Part shown: positions 1 to 12,279 of the stretch, in pieces | How positions within the stretch are numbered: position 1 is the stretch's first letter | Layout: every line of letters begins with the position of its first letter | From: Sipunculus nudus | Taxonomy: Eukaryota > Annelida > Sipuncula > Golfingiida > Sipunculidae | DNA: 64,000 nt | NCBI GenBank assembly: GCA_026874595.1 | Contig: CM049307.1 | Span: 54,352,370 to 54,416,369 of the forward strand | Direction: 5' to 3' | The notes under the pieces: generated by a model | Databases searched by the model: none | Seen by the model: the letters and a program-made list of their open reading frames with translations, nothing else | What the model was told of the DNA's origin: nothing | Made by a program: the position numbers and the translations under genes

Positions 1-361
1 GCAGCGGCCTACACTCGTCCATTTATCTGTGTTATTTATAATTTTTTTATTTGTTAACTACTGCATGAATAAGGGGCCGATTACAAATATGATAATACAG
101 TGTCACTAATATCGGTTAATATGAGATAACAATATCAATCATAGCTTATATACATGCATAACATACTTTTCTAATCTTATCATTATTTTGTCTATTTATG
201 AAGTCTTAAACTATAGGAATGTAGGCTATATCAAAACTAATAATAGACGGACATCCTTTTTTTTAAATTCTGTATGCATTCAAAGTGTTGTCATAATCGT
301 TTACCTTCGGTTGCAGGACTGAAACTCGAATAGTCTTCAGCCCCCACAAAGTATAGACCGT

Positions 362-1285
362 TATCAGACCAATGAGAGAGTAGTATCGCATTGTGCATCC
401 AGCTCCAAATTTTAAACTAGCGACACCCGCATTGGTTTAAACATATTTATTTAACTAGGATTACAAAAATAGCCGTTAGGCTAATGCAAATGTTTTCCTG
501 GGAAACATATATACAAACAAAGATTCAGTACAAATACATGGTGATGACAAGTTAACATAGTAACACTAACATAGTGTAAACAAACATATACGTAAAAAAA
601 AAATAAAACAAAAATAAAAAAAACACACACACACACATACTCCATATACAAAAGTGCCTATTACATAGTTACATCAGATCCATTAAAGTATCAGACAGTT
701 TAAATGAAATTACTATCAAAATCAAAATCGTTTTGTGTTCCTTATGTATCTGTATACGTGACTAAAGAGTTTAAAATTATCTGTAGTAGACAGGGAGCTG
801 CTGCCACAAAGTAAAATTCTAACTATTTCTAACTTAGTTTTCCTAGAATAAGTTTCATTTATATGTGGCAATGCAAAACAGCAAAATTCCTGCAAACTAG
901 CAAGAAGTGTCCGTCTCTGTTCAATATAAAGTGGGCAGTCCAAGAAATAATGAACAACAGTTTCCTCGGCGAGATCACATTCACAAGTTGGCTTTTCAGT
1001 TAAGTTGACCTTAAACAGAGTACTGTTTAGGGTGCTGCAGTCAGTGCGTAACCGCGTGTGTAGGATATTATCACGTCGTATACCACTGAAGAAATAATTT
1101 GGGGGCTTTTTTGGATAAAACATATCGCACAGTGCGTTTTTAAATGCAGTGGTAGAAGCATTCGTTAGTCTGAGTAAACATTTCTGGCACAGAGCCAAGA
1201 ATCAAACCAATGAGAGCGAGTGTCGCATGTTTACATTTTGGAGCTGGATGCACAATGCGATACCACGCTCTCATTGGTCTGATTA
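362..1285. repeat. Inverted-arm unit enclosing a LINE fragment
   Basis: About 50 bp at 362-413 recurs in inverted orientation at 1234-1285. The shared core is GGAGCTGGATGCACAATGCG, next to CTCTCATTGGTCTGAT, with only a few mismatches. A third partial copy (ACCAATGAGAGCGAG) lies at 1206-1220. Between the arms are the LINE fragment and an A-rich/CA stretch (590-640). The arms could be terminal inverted repeats of a non-autonomous DNA element that captured the LINE piece, or two opposite insertions of one short repeat. The inverted similarity is seen directly; the element class is not known. Confidence 0.6.
722..1198 (-). pseudogene. Non-LTR retrotransposon (LINE) 3' fragment, C-terminal end of the polyprotein
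   Basis: A 158-codon open frame that reads like the extreme C-terminus of a LINE reverse-transcriptase protein. It has the segment RLRTDCSTLNSTLF followed by a Cys/His knuckle (CECDLAEETVVHYFLDCPLY). The pattern CxC...ETxxHYxxxCPxY is typical of jockey/CR1-type elements downstream of the RT domain. No RT catalytic motifs and no endonuclease are present, so this is a 5'-truncated remnant and the ATG at 1198 is probably fortuitous. No poly-A tail is visible past the stop on this strand; the A-rich run at 590-640 is on the opposite strand. It lies between inverted arms at 362-413 and 1234-1285. Confidence 0.75.
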
Positions 1286-1384
1286 CCATTCTTTGCTCTG
1301 TGCCCACCCTGGTGGTCCTTGTATATGATATTTAACGATGTATGTTATATATGATAAAGTATGACTCTGCTTTGATTTCATGAA

Positions 1385-1411
1385 ATTGACTATTTCACAT
1401 TTGGGGCGTAT

Positions 1412-1476
<65 letters not shown>

Positions 1477-1501
1477 GATACGCCCCAAATGTTAAATAGT
1501 C
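1385..1501. repeat. CA/TA microsatellite flanked by a 24-bp inverted repeat
   Basis: GACTATTTCACATTTGGGGC... at 1388 and its near-complement ...GCCCCAAATGTTAAATAGTC ending at 1501 bracket a (CA)n(TA)n tract. The same terminal motif (GATACGCCCCAAAT / GTTACGCCCAAAATGTGAAAT) occurs at the ends of the larger element at 1517-3352. This looks like a minimal two-ended copy of the same family around an expanded dinucleotide core. Confidence 0.6.
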
Positions 1502-1516
1502 CATATATATATATAT

Positions 1517-3351
1517 ATGTTACACCTGAAATGTGAAATTGCCCATTTTATGAAATGGGCAAAATCACTAAATTCTGTTTGCCAGTTTCATGAAATGTGC
1601 AAGAAAACTGTTCCGCATTTCATGAAATGGGCACCTTTTAAACCGACAAATCTTTGATGGATTCTGATTACACATTCATTCTGATATTAAATTAGGTATA
1701 CTAACACAGGCATACATGTTAACAAAACCCTAGTTTGTATCAAATGATAACAAAACATTTGAATAATTCACTACATTTTATTTTTATTATAAACATATTA
1801 TATCAAACATATCATATTGATCATATAAGCAAATATAATACTATTTTGCACCTATGACAATGTAACATTTGACTATTTCAGTGCATGTTCTGATATTTTA
1901 AGAATAGTTATCATGGGGTTCTCACTCAAATGTTCATCATCTTATGAAACATTTAACTATTTCAGGTTGTTCAAATGTTGTTTTCTTGATCAAAATAATT
2001 TGTTAACGTGGCACAATTGAAAATATGGTTTAATTGCAGCAGTTTCAATATTTGATGTAATGAAAATACATGTACTTTGTTGTATTTCAGCAGGAACTTT
2101 AAGGTTTTTTTTTAATTTGAAACTTTTAAGATCTCTTATCTCTATATAAGTTATACTTTAAAAGTATATAATATAATATTCTTTATTTCTCACATCTCAA
2201 GAGAAAACATACTGACTCAGTGATATTTAATGGCAGGTTGCTATAATTAATCTTAAAAATGTTTAAATAATTTCTATGTATAACAATTGGTTCACTTTGA
2301 GTTTGATCTGTTGCTTTGGTAAATATTAAGTCAGATTTCTAGTTAAGGGGTTCACAATCATGTAAATGAGATGCTGTTTTCAGTAGTGTCTTACAGATTT
2401 TCGGATTATTAGGGCTATTTGCCAGTGCTGAGAAAAAGAAATTATAAAAAAAATTAAAAAATAAAAAATAGCTCAGTTAAATGTTTTATTTGTTATATCA
2501 TTAAGTTGAAGAAATATATGCTATCAATATGTAATATTTATCTATGATCATCATGTAATATATGTTCAAACAGCATTTAGGTATAAAATTTTAAACTGTG
2601 CATCTACACACTTTTCTGGAATTTTAATAATTTAGAAATATATATTATGAATATCACCAAAACACCAATAGGCAAATCATTTGAAAATAATTGGACAAGC
2701 ATGGTGTACTTCTGACTCAAATGTCACCATTTTGACCAACAGTTAAGAAATAATCCTTTGATTTACAAAGATCAACTCTAATAAAATCAACTTTTATCAA
2801 GCAGTTGAAACAAACCAACCTACAAAGCACGAACTCATTACTGACTCATTGGTGTCAGTTAATGAGTACAAAGAGTACTTTGAAGGTTACATTAATTAAG
2901 TGATAACTGGGCCATAGCTATGAGATAAATGAAACTTACCAATACCAGTTACTCATATTTCATGTACTAAAATAAATAAATGTAATTGGTATTAAATAAA
3001 TAATATAATATAAAGCTTAGTAATTATTATGTACATTTATATATTAATAATTGAAAACTAGATTTATATAAATATATACATATAACTATACTTGTAAAAT
3101 GTAAGCTGCAAATACATATGAATTTTTTTCACTTTATCAAATACAATCCATCAAAATAGGCTAGGGTGTCCCACATGGCATTTACTCATTCAATTAGTCA
3201 CGAGGATTCCTTCAAATGCTCCTTTTTACCTTACAGAACTGAAAAATATATTGCCGGTTGTTAAGTTGCTCATTTCATGAAATAGACAAGCAGAATTTGT
3301 GACTTTGTCCGTTTCATGATATGAAATGAAATTTCACATTTTGGGCGTAAC

Positions 3352-3352
<1 letters not shown>
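1517..3352. mobile_element. Foldback/MITE-type element with ~85-bp inverted termini
   Basis: The left end (1517-1602) and the reverse complement of the right end (3267-3352) align over most of about 85 bp. Shared blocks include GTTAC, AATGTGAAATT, ACAAATTCTG (or TAAATTCTG) and TTTCATGAAATG. The interior is very AT-rich and has no ORF. Both ends sit in TA dinucleotide tracts, so the duplicated target cannot be read. Several copies of the palindrome GCCCATTTCATGAAATGGGC or variants occur near both ends (1541, 1588, 1617, 3271, 3311) and outside the right end (3717, 3760, 3780). No transposase is seen, so this is a non-autonomous element. Confidence 0.7.
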
Positions 3353-3382
<30 letters not shown>

Positions 3383-3716
3383 CCATCATTCAATATCGAT
3401 CATGGTGTTATTGGTATGTTTTCTCTGATGTTGGAAACATAAAATATTATAAACATTATTACAGTACATCAACCGTTAAAAATATATTGTGAGACAATAA
3501 TCCTCTGACTGATCATTAAGTTTTTTTCTAAATAAAGAACTCAAGAATTTCCTATTATTCCTTATAATTAAAAGGAGTAGTTGTATATAAATTCTTGCAG
3601 ATTGATTCCCATTGTTACTATTGAATAATCAAATAAATAGATATTTTCAAATGTTAATATTGCTAAAATGACATATTCGTGGCCAGAATCCAGCAGAAAT
3701 TCTCGGTTTTAAATGT

Positions 3717-3797
3717 GCCCATTTCATAATGGGCAACATGTCAGTTATCCTTCAATTTCATGAAATGGACAGCATTTTTGCCCATTTCATGTACTAG
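3717..3797. repeat. Extra cluster of GCCCATTTCATGAAATGGGC-like palindromes
   Basis: Three imperfect copies (GCCCATTTCATAATGGGC, TTTCATGAAATGGAC, GCCCATTTCATG) lie 365-445 bp beyond the right end of the 1517-3352 element. They may mark an outer, older boundary of the same element or a second insertion. Confidence 0.5.
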
Positions 3798-3823
3798 GAA
3801 TGTATGTTTATGTATATGTATGT

Positions 3824-3868
3824 GAAAGAGAGAGAGAGAGACAGACAGACAGAGAGGGGGGGGGGGGA
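3824..3868. repeat. GA/CAGA simple repeat ending in a G10 run
   Basis: A (GA)n tract passes into ACAGACAGACAGAGA and then an uninterrupted G run. Apparent ORFs across it are compositional artefacts. Confidence 0.85.
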
Positions 3869-4639
3869 CGCTGTCATATATTAGTAACACCACATGCATC
3901 CACGTGCATCACCCTGCCCCTACTTGATTTCTGTATTGGACAAAGTCCATGGTGTCAGGGTTTTCCGGTTTACATCGTGATCACTTCTTGTGATAGCGTT
4001 AATGCGGTCAACCGTACTTGATCGATTAACTGATATTATAACTGGTTTCATTACGCTGGAACATGTGCCCTTCAGGCTTATAGAGATTAATTTTACCAAT
4101 ACATGGGTTAAATCAATACCCAGAAATGAAAAAAATCATAACTTTAAAAATACTTATTATGGGAAAATATTCTAGTTATTGTCGTCCTTTGTTAGGCTAC
4201 TTTCAAAACTGATCAAAGTCCATGCAGATGAAAACTAGAGAGTAGTCAGAAACCACAAATTTACCTCCGTCAAGATCCAAATCAAACTTTGGTATGTGCT
4301 ATACAGAAAGGTGTACGTCACAGTTAATCCTATAGTTGGATCATAGGTGAGCTCTGCTCGTTAGAGCAAAGGCAAACGACGGTGTGAGGAGTGCATATTG
4401 ATATGCCGCCAGTACACAACGTCCTTTTTGTAGAAGAAACTCTTTCTTTTGCCAGAATATAGGCTCGGCATATGCCATATTTTAATTATATTAATCGTAA
4501 TAAATGATTTTGAGGACGAAATGCAAAATTCTATTATCATTTATAAGGATCTCTGCTCCGGTCTGGTGATTGATATTGTATGGTCATAATGCTACTTGTA
4601 TCATAAAATGCGACGACTACGAACTGACTAGACTACGTT

Positions 4640-4900
4640 TTGCCTAGTGATTACCGGCTTAAGGGGTAAAGCACAGAACCCAAGGCCTAGATAAGAGGTC
4701 GTGAGTTCGAATCTCAGCCGAGGAGTAGGGAGATTTTTCATTCTTTACCCTTACCCAGGTTGAGCGCTCCGCAGGCTTGTCTACCCCGCAACCGTGTTTC
4801 ACTAACAAACGAATGCTCCTTTCAGGGGTTTCTCGGTGTTATTATGCAGGAATGGGAAAGACAATCAGGTTTCTGTACACAGGTACAAATACACGGGTAC
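4640..4900 (+). repeat. Probable tRNA-derived SINE
   Basis: The segment at 4650-4735 carries a polymerase III B-box-like GAGTTCGAATCTC (4703-4715). About 45 bp upstream is CTTAAGGGGTAAAGC, a degenerate A box. The following GTTGAGCGCTCCGCAGGCTTGTCTAC resembles the body at 29385-29412 (GTGAGCGCTC...CTTATTAGACAAGCTG). It cannot fold as an intact tRNA. A SINE is the best reading; boundaries are approximate. Confidence 0.45.
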
Positions 4901-6210
4901 AAAGAACTTAATTAAGCCAGCATTAAACATCGGAGGAAGTTACCTCAACCAAAAATATTAAATTATGTTAAAATAAAGTACTTTGTGATGCATTTGAAGT
5001 AACTGGGATTATTCTGAGAACAGCTGTACAAGAATTATAAAGAATATAAAAAAATATTCTATTTTATTTTATTCAACAATTTCTGTTCAGTTCTATTTGC
5101 GTAAATTTGCTGGAAAACAAACGGAGGTTGAACTTTAATACCTCTCCCCATCTGGGGGAGGTATAATCAGATCCAAGATACACGACTCTCGCTCGATAAT
5201 GCTGTTAACACGACCTGATGTGACATGAAAAAAAGTCTGATGTGTCAAGATTTGGACCACGTTTATAAGCTTGCGACATAGGGTTGTATGCTAAAATATT
5301 GAAACATCAGAGCACTTGGTCGACCGGTTGCGACGCACGATTATCACCCAAATACCCTTTTCACACTTGCAGAAAATGTTCATAACCCCGGCCCGATAAT
5401 TATGCCCGACATACGGTTGTCGTAAAGCACGACCCCAGTATATTTGAATCAATTTGATAAAAATTTTATAGGTCAGAGCTGCCACCATGCATGTGGTATA
5501 TTATACCTTTCTCTTTCGATAAAGCACCGGAAAAAAAGATCAGCGAGAAACATTAGTCAGAACTTAATTATCTCATAATGATAGGTAAAAAGATAAATTA
5601 TTGTTAATATTTCGAAAAGACCTTAATTCATCCACGCTCTTTTATCCTCGTTTTATCTGTTCATGGTTCAGCGTTAATGTTTGCGGTAGGAATGGAGGGC
5701 CTCTATTGATAACTACACAGTCTGTATAGATAAGATACGACGGTACCGCCAGGCTGTAGAAGGTGACCAATCGATAACGCGCACTTAGTTCGGCCCGAGA
5801 CAAGCACGGGCTTCCACCTGGAGGGTGGAAATCGGATTATCGACATCTTTTTTTCAGCTTTCATATTTGCTGATATTCTCGGTGACAGGGAAAGTGAACG
5901 GTTGTCATATAATGTCGTCTCAGTTTAAAAAAATTTATATAGGTATAATGTAAACATACTCACGTAATATCAATACCTTTGGTATTTTTGCCAACCTTGA
6001 ATTTTGCCCGCTTTACAGGGATATTGGATCAGCCTGTAGTTAACAGTAATAAATAAACAATATAGAGCTGATCTATTATTAATACCTTGATTTGCACTAT
6101 TGATTAATTCCGCCCACCCCCAATGCAACTCTCTCTCTCTGTGCGTGCGAATATTCGTGCATGTAAGCAATTACATGACGGTTTCACGCCATTAACAAAC
6201 ATCTTATTTA
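4901..6210. other. Intergenic, no gene seen
   Basis: The longest open frames are under 70 codons and lack family resemblance. The only local structures are a short hairpin at 5140-5164 (CCTCTCCCC / GGGGGAGG) and a palindrome TTCCACCTGGAGGGTGGAA near 5814. Confidence 0.6.
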
Positions 6211-6211
6211 A

Positions 6212-6341
6212 ACCATAATCACAAAAATTATACGCTAGTAATATATAAAATATTCAGAAACTAAGATTACACCGGGACCATAATCACGAAAATTATACGC
6301 TAGTAATATATAAAATATTCAGAAACTAAGATTACACCGGG
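6212..6341. repeat. Tandem duplication, 2 x 65 bp
   Basis: The unit beginning ACCATAATCACGAAAATTAT and ending ATTACACCGGG occurs at 6212-6276 and again at 6277-6341 with one mismatch, so it is a very recent duplication. Confidence 0.95.
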
Positions 6342-6916
6342 ACAGATAGATTGACACAAGATGCTTTGCAAGTTCAAGCAAATTTACAGATGGCGCTCCA
6401 AAATACCACGTGGAAAATTAGGTTACAGTTATTCTTTCAGTCGGATCAGAAACCTGGATTTATATATGTCACATATTAGACTCACTAGATTCAATAGCGA
6501 GGTTAAACTTTGGAATATAATTTTTGTAGAGTGTAATAAAGCCTTTGACCCCGTGCGTTGGTTTAGACCAGGGATATTAACTCCAATAGGTGATTGTTAG
6601 CCATGCACAACATGCGTATATACAGAAGGGAAACCCCATTGTGTATATATAGAGTGAAAATTGTGGTCACTTTTAAGTTGAATTTTTATTTCTCTGTGTC
6701 ATGTAGTTAAGACAGTCGACCGTCATGCAATTTGTGCATGTGCGCATATTCATTTAAGCCTCAAATGTGTTGAATACCCTGATACCCGGGATCCACGGGG
6801 AATTAAGCTAGAAGAAACCCTGCAGGGTTATGATTTGCAGCGGCGTCAATTTACTTCAAGGGTGGGGGGATGACTCGGATTGGGAGGGTAGTCAAAGTTG
6901 GGACAACTTATTTAAA

Positions 6917-6938
6917 AACACACACACACACACACACC

Positions 6939-6999
<61 letters not shown>
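6917..6999. repeat. Compound CA-CT-CA-TA microsatellite
   Basis: (CA)n, (CT)n, (CA)n and (TA)n run one after another. The reading frames over it are artefacts of the repeat. Confidence 0.95.
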
Positions 7000-7999
7000 G
7001 CACAACGTTTGTCTGTTTGACACATTTTAAAATTAGGTTTTATGTTTTCCGTATAGGTTACCTTTATACAGAAATGGAACCAAAATTTGTTATTCTAATT
7101 ATGAATATATTTCATATCCTATATATAAACATTATTATTGAAGAGCAGGGGGATGATTACATTAACCACCCCCCCCCCCCGCTAAAAAGTGTTTGTGGTA
7201 AGGGGGATATATACCCCCATCCCTTCTGTATTGACACCTATGATGATCTGTGATGGTAATAAAGTATTTGACCCTTTGAATGTATAGAGCTATACGTGTC
7301 AGGCATTTATAAAAGGTTGACCTTGGTGCTTTTAATACATACATTTTCTATTAGATTAATATGTGTCCAAAATAACATGATGTGTCCGAAATTAAACGAA
7401 GGTTTGTATTCTGCTCACTGTACATTGCCTATGATTTCGGGTTTCGCATTTTTGAAAGGGTACTACCCTCGACACGCCTTTAAAGATCTTCTTTGACCCC
7501 CCTCCTTAATTTCTGCATGGACCTTCGCCGGCCTGCATCATACCAGTTGTTACCGCTTATCCGACGAGAAACATTTGCTATGCCTAAGGTATTTTTAAGT
7601 CCCCATGCAAGTAATTGTAAAGTAAGAAGCGACACAATTATGATAAACTTTGACAAACAGTGAACTTTGAACAGGGGTATGACTAGAACTAGGGATGTGA
7701 CTTAAAAAACAACCAGCTAGACCCACATAGGTGGTATATCATATGTGCCGCCTCATATAACCTTATAGCTTTGACCCCTCAATCATTCATCATTCAAGTG
7801 TAACCAACATGACCTTAAAGAGCATTTTCTACATTGTATTATAGGCGTTGGACCTGAACTGTAGGTGAAAGATAAAAGGAGGTGTACTTGGATGCTCCAT
7901 CCACAGGTGGCGTACTTGATGGCATATTTCGTGTATACACAGTATAAATAGCAAACTCATAGTCTCATACAGAACAGCTGGGAAAAGACTAGAATCCTT

Positions 8000-8186
8000 T
8001 TAGGTTCTTCAATGTGAACTGAGTTTGGAACCTTTGACGGTTCCAGCTAGAACCTTTAATGCATGGTTCATTCTGGAACCCTCATTGGGTTCCTCCGTGG
8101 AACCCTTTAAGTTCCATAAAGACCTTCTACAATGATTCGATGAAGAACCTAACAGGGTTCTTAGGCGTGGAGTGAGTGGGGAACCT
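8000..8186. repeat. GGTTC/GAACC motif cluster (MITE-like)
   Basis: About twelve copies of GGTTC or its complement GAACC occur in under 190 bp (for example 8001, 8028, 8039, 8049, 8064, 8075, 8086, 8099, 8143, 8154, 8177), in alternating orientation. Alternate copies pair into many small hairpins. No protein is encoded and no target duplication is visible. Built from one short motif, like several other elements in this window. Confidence 0.6.
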
Positions 8187-8338
8187 TTACGCATTTTAAA
8201 ATTATTGGAAGATTTATTTTAAGTTGTCTTAGTTTAAGTTAAAACTTATGGAACATACAATGATGCAACCCTTACACGCAACATATAGAACTGGACCTGT
8301 ACTTTCCAGTCTACACCACTTGGAGTATGCCGGATCTC

Positions 8339-8340
<2 letters not shown>

Positions 8341-8418
<78 letters not shown>
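8341..8418. repeat. (TA)39 microsatellite
   Basis: Uninterrupted TA dinucleotides, fully self-complementary. Confidence 0.98.
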
Positions 8419-8421
<3 letters not shown>

Positions 8422-9645
8422 AACTGTAACAAAAGTAAACTTTCGTCATTTAATTTAAATATTAACATTATATTAACATTTGCAACTTTGAAGTAAATTT
8501 TCACATGCACATACATTCACTTTTTCACGTGGTTTCTACCATATACATAACATTTAAAATAGCGAACATGAATTCAGAAATCCGTTTGATTTCAGCAGGC
8601 GTCGTTGACAGTCTGTCAATTTAAAGGAAAGGCGTCCTCTATAATATAACGTGATGTAGAACACCAGTCCACCTTTTCAGATACTGGGACTTGGACTTTA
8701 AGGTAAGGTCGTGGACTTGGACTTGTACTCGGACTCCGATAAACTATACCGACAGTATAATTATTACCAAAGAAAGGATACATGTATCAAGCTTTAAGGC
8801 AGCTCTGCATCGGGAGCCATTAATATTATTAAACATTCAAGTAAAACCCCACCCATATGTCAACTGACATGAAAATACATATGTTAATCTAAAACTCCCA
8901 TTTGAAAGGTCTTTTACAGAGGAGATTTGCATTGGACTTGGACTCGGATTATAGAGGTTTTTCTTTGACAGTCAATGGAAAACGCCTTATAGATGAGAAG
9001 TAGTGTCTGGTGGGTTTGTCATGATGGATGTATTTAGTCGATCAATGCAATAAAAACTTCCGTTTCACATTGGAAACTTATACACTTGCCCAACCATCCA
9101 TCCATACCCGTTACACCGTTCAAGCAATAACTAGGGGTTTCTACGCCGCAGTTTTGCCTCTTCGGGTAGAGTACCCGTTTTATCGATTTGTTTTCAACTG
9201 TTAAGGAGCCAATGGATTCAAATCCTAAGTATGAAAATAGGTAGGTAAAATATAAATTTATAAAATATGCCACGTGATATAATACACTATTAAAATCGAG
9301 TTATTTACACCAAATATACTTTGGCCTGACCACTCATATAAGGCCATATAAATCAGTACTTTTACTCATGTTAAGTTACTTTTGGAGTATGTTTACTCGC
9401 GTATGCAAATCTCGTAAGACGAAACGTGTTTAGCAAATTTGCCAAACAGTGTAAAATCATGCATGTTAGTGGGGCCTCCTAAATCAGTTTCGTTTTCATT
9501 GTGAAGAGTCCGGACATTTCGGGCCACCAGACAATTAAAGTAATGGTGGACTGCATGCAGTGTCCATGCAGTTAAGGCATTGGGAGAAAGAACCGGACAG
9601 CAAAGAACAAGGGCGTGAAAATAGAGGGGATTGGGGGTATAAACT
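8419..9645. other. Intergenic, no gene seen
   Basis: No open frame over 80 codons with recognisable content, and no strong repeat structure. There are short GGACTTGGACTTGGAC-like reiterations near 8690-8740 and 8935. Confidence 0.55.
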
Positions 9646-9652
9646 TTTTGGC

Positions 9653-9691
9653 AGGGGGGGGGGTGTTCAATGTAATAACCCCCCCCCCCCC
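9653..9691. repeat. Facing poly-G and poly-C runs
   Basis: A G run of about 11 (from 9653) is followed within about 17 bases by a C run of about 14 (to 9691), so one strand can fold into a pure G:C hairpin. A further long C run lies at about 9991-10005. Confidence 0.9.
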
Positions 9692-10435
9692 ACTATTCAG
9701 AGAATATAAATATTTATATATTGCAAATAATACATATTAATAATTAGAACTATAGACTTTAATTCCATTTATTAGTTTATTATGGAATATTATATCTAGA
9801 CCTGGTTTAGAATTAACCTACCCTGGAAACGTAATACCTAATTTTCTAAAAGGTATACTTCGTTGAAGTATATTTGAAATGTGATTATTTAAAAATATTT
9901 GAAATGTGCTAGACGCTATAAAGGATACACACACTCAGTGATCGAATAGATATGCGTGTGTATGTGTGTAGGAGAGAGAGTGATCACTCCTCCCCCCCCC
10001 CCCCCCATCCCTGAAAGATAAATTGACGACACTGGCAAAGAACAGCCTTGAACCCTTCGTGCCACGGCACCTCTAAATACAGGCCACTTGAGAGCTTCCT
10101 GTAGAGAATGAGTGCAAAGGCCAATGGTGTAACTAACACGTCCAAAAATTGTCACATGTTGCGGGACACACTGACCCGCATAAACTTAAATATTACATTT
10201 GAATTTCTTCTATAGAAGTTTTAATGTCAACAAATATTTCTGTGTTAAATACTGTGTGTCCGCCTGCAAACACAACATTTTCCCCAGACCAATGCAAGAA
10301 TCATAAACGGAGCAATGACAGTGCACGTTAATTAGGTATATTATACTGCTCATAACTTATAACTTATACTTATACTTAAAAAGAAACTTATTTATTTTAA
10401 TGGACCGTATAAATTGCTATTATATCTAATCAAAA

Positions 10436-10655
10436 CACTCTCCATGGTACCGATGATGGGATGATGGACCCGATGATGGGATGATAGCAATCGGTGGTCT
10501 GTATTGGTGGAGGAAACCGGAGAACCCGGAGAAGACCGCCGGCCTTGGATAGGCAACTACAACCCACTCTCATAACCACACCGGAGATCGAACCCGGGTC
10601 GCCAGCGGAGAGAGCCGAGCGTTTTACCCCTCGACAGTCCAGGTCGCAAATTAAC
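10436..10655 (-). repeat. tRNA-derived SINE, minus strand
   Basis: Read on the minus strand, it begins GCGACCTGGACTGTCGAGG (A-box region, 10620-10639) and has a good B box GGGTTCGATCTCC at 10582-10594, about the right distance for a tRNA head. The spacing and the tRNA-unrelated GATGGGATGAT-rich tail (10448-10485) indicate a SINE rather than a working tRNA gene. Confidence 0.6.
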
Positions 10656-11159
10656 CCCAAAATAACCGTACCTGTTGTGAAGAAAAAAGTTTTGTAGATA
10701 CCACACTGACTGAATATTACTGTTTGCTAATGATCGGATCGAAAACCGAATCGAATCGAAAGGGAATAATCGATAATCGAATTGGATCGACAACTTTTTG
10801 GCGATACACAGGGATAAATACTGGGTTTTCTTCATATTCGCGAGGTTAAAGTTTCGTAATTTTATAATTTTTCATTTGTTTCGCGAGAGTTCCATTTTTG
10901 TGATCTCATCAAACAATAATTTGTCAAATAATAAATTTGTAAAAGATTGTATAAATTGATTACATAAATAATGTGTACGCAGAATCGGATGAATTGACCA
11001 GACCCAAGTGAACAGCGAGCGAGTAAAGAGTAATGTTCATTATTCCCAGATAATATAAAAAAAACACGATATCATTTGTAACAACAATCAATTAAATAGG
11101 TAACATGCAACGTCTGTTATTATTAGTCCAATACCGTAAGGAGGAAAGACTGCTAACAC

Positions 11160-11220
11160 GGTCGCGTCTGTCCGTCCGTGCGTCCGTTCGTCCATTCATC
11201 CTTCCGTCCGTCCGTCCCGT
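11160..11220. repeat. Degenerate (GTCC)n tract
   Basis: Repeated GTCCGTCCGT-type tetramers. The same motif heads the ~145-bp repeat arrays at 15.3 and 61.5 kb, so this may be a remnant of that family. Confidence 0.7.
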
Positions 11221-12182
11221 CTCATCACTGATGCCACACTTTCCCAGTTAATCATAAGGTGGGGCACTATTTGTGCCTCTAGGCCCTTGTTTATGACAGC
11301 AATCCTTTGTCTTTTGAATTGCCTACGACAATTGAACCTCTTATGCATGAAGGATTTATTTTCACGATAACCTCACTCTCGCGAATATCGCAAAGTTTGT
11401 AATCCTCGTGAACACAAAAGCAACCAAAATAATTTATAAGCCCTCAGCTCTAGTTAATTAATATGTTTATATGTATGGCGCACCGGTATTAACACTGCAG
11501 AATACCGGTCTATATATGCCCATGCAGTCGTAATATTTCTACGTGAACGACGGGGGCGCGTTACCATGGTACCAAACACCGTGTAATCAATCCATTGAAG
11601 GTCACAAAGGGACCGTGGACTGCCGTCACTCTCTGTCCAGCTGCTGCTAGGCAACAAAATGGGCTATCTAACGATTGATAATAAATAATGCAAAGGCGAC
11701 TCAATAACTCAGCATTTGACACATGCACATAACTAATGTCTGATTAATCGCGATAGCTAAATAAAACTATGTAACCAGTTATTAACAACTTATTCTGTCT
11801 CGCATTTTGCAAATTGCTAATTATGGTTAATCTTTATATGTTGAGATGATTTCATGTGCATGTATTAAATATTTCATCGATGTTTGCATGCAGTGAGATA
11901 CTTTTTTTAACTTACGGAATTCGGGTCAGCAACTTTACTTTAAAATTATAATAAAAAGGAAAAAGACGTCTTTTCCAGCAAAACAATTGCTCGTGTCCCT
12001 ATACTCAACATCATTTGCATAATTAATTAAGGATATTTTATGTTGACTTCAGTGGAGGGACCAACAAATACATCTTGGAACTACATGTAATTAAATGGGC
12101 AGCCAGAATTTACAGGATGAGGCGTGCCGCGGGGGTATGGGGGTGTTGGTGTGGGATATCTGTTGGCAAAACAGTGCGCCCG

Positions 12183-12260
12183 CACACACATACACATACA
12201 CAACTTGGTGGACAGGTATGTCACACACATACACATACACAACTTGGTGGACAGGTATGT
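12183..12260. repeat. Tandem duplication, 2 x 39 bp
   Basis: The unit (CA)n-TACACATACACAACTTGG-TGGACAGGTATGT is repeated twice head to tail with no mismatch seen. Confidence 0.95.
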
Positions 12261-12279
12261 CACTCCATGCATGATAACG

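Noticed and set aside
5140-5164. Hairpin resembling a terminator
   Set aside because: CCTCTCCCC/GGGGGAGG is a short chance or transposon-footprint hairpin. Bacterial-type terminators do not apply here and no gene precedes it.
8229-8516. Ile-Tyr repeat open frames on both strands
   Set aside because: Translations of the (TA)39 microsatellite.
10560-10640. Functional tRNA gene on the minus strand
   Set aside because: A and B boxes are recognisable, but the cloverleaf cannot be completed and a SINE-type tail follows.
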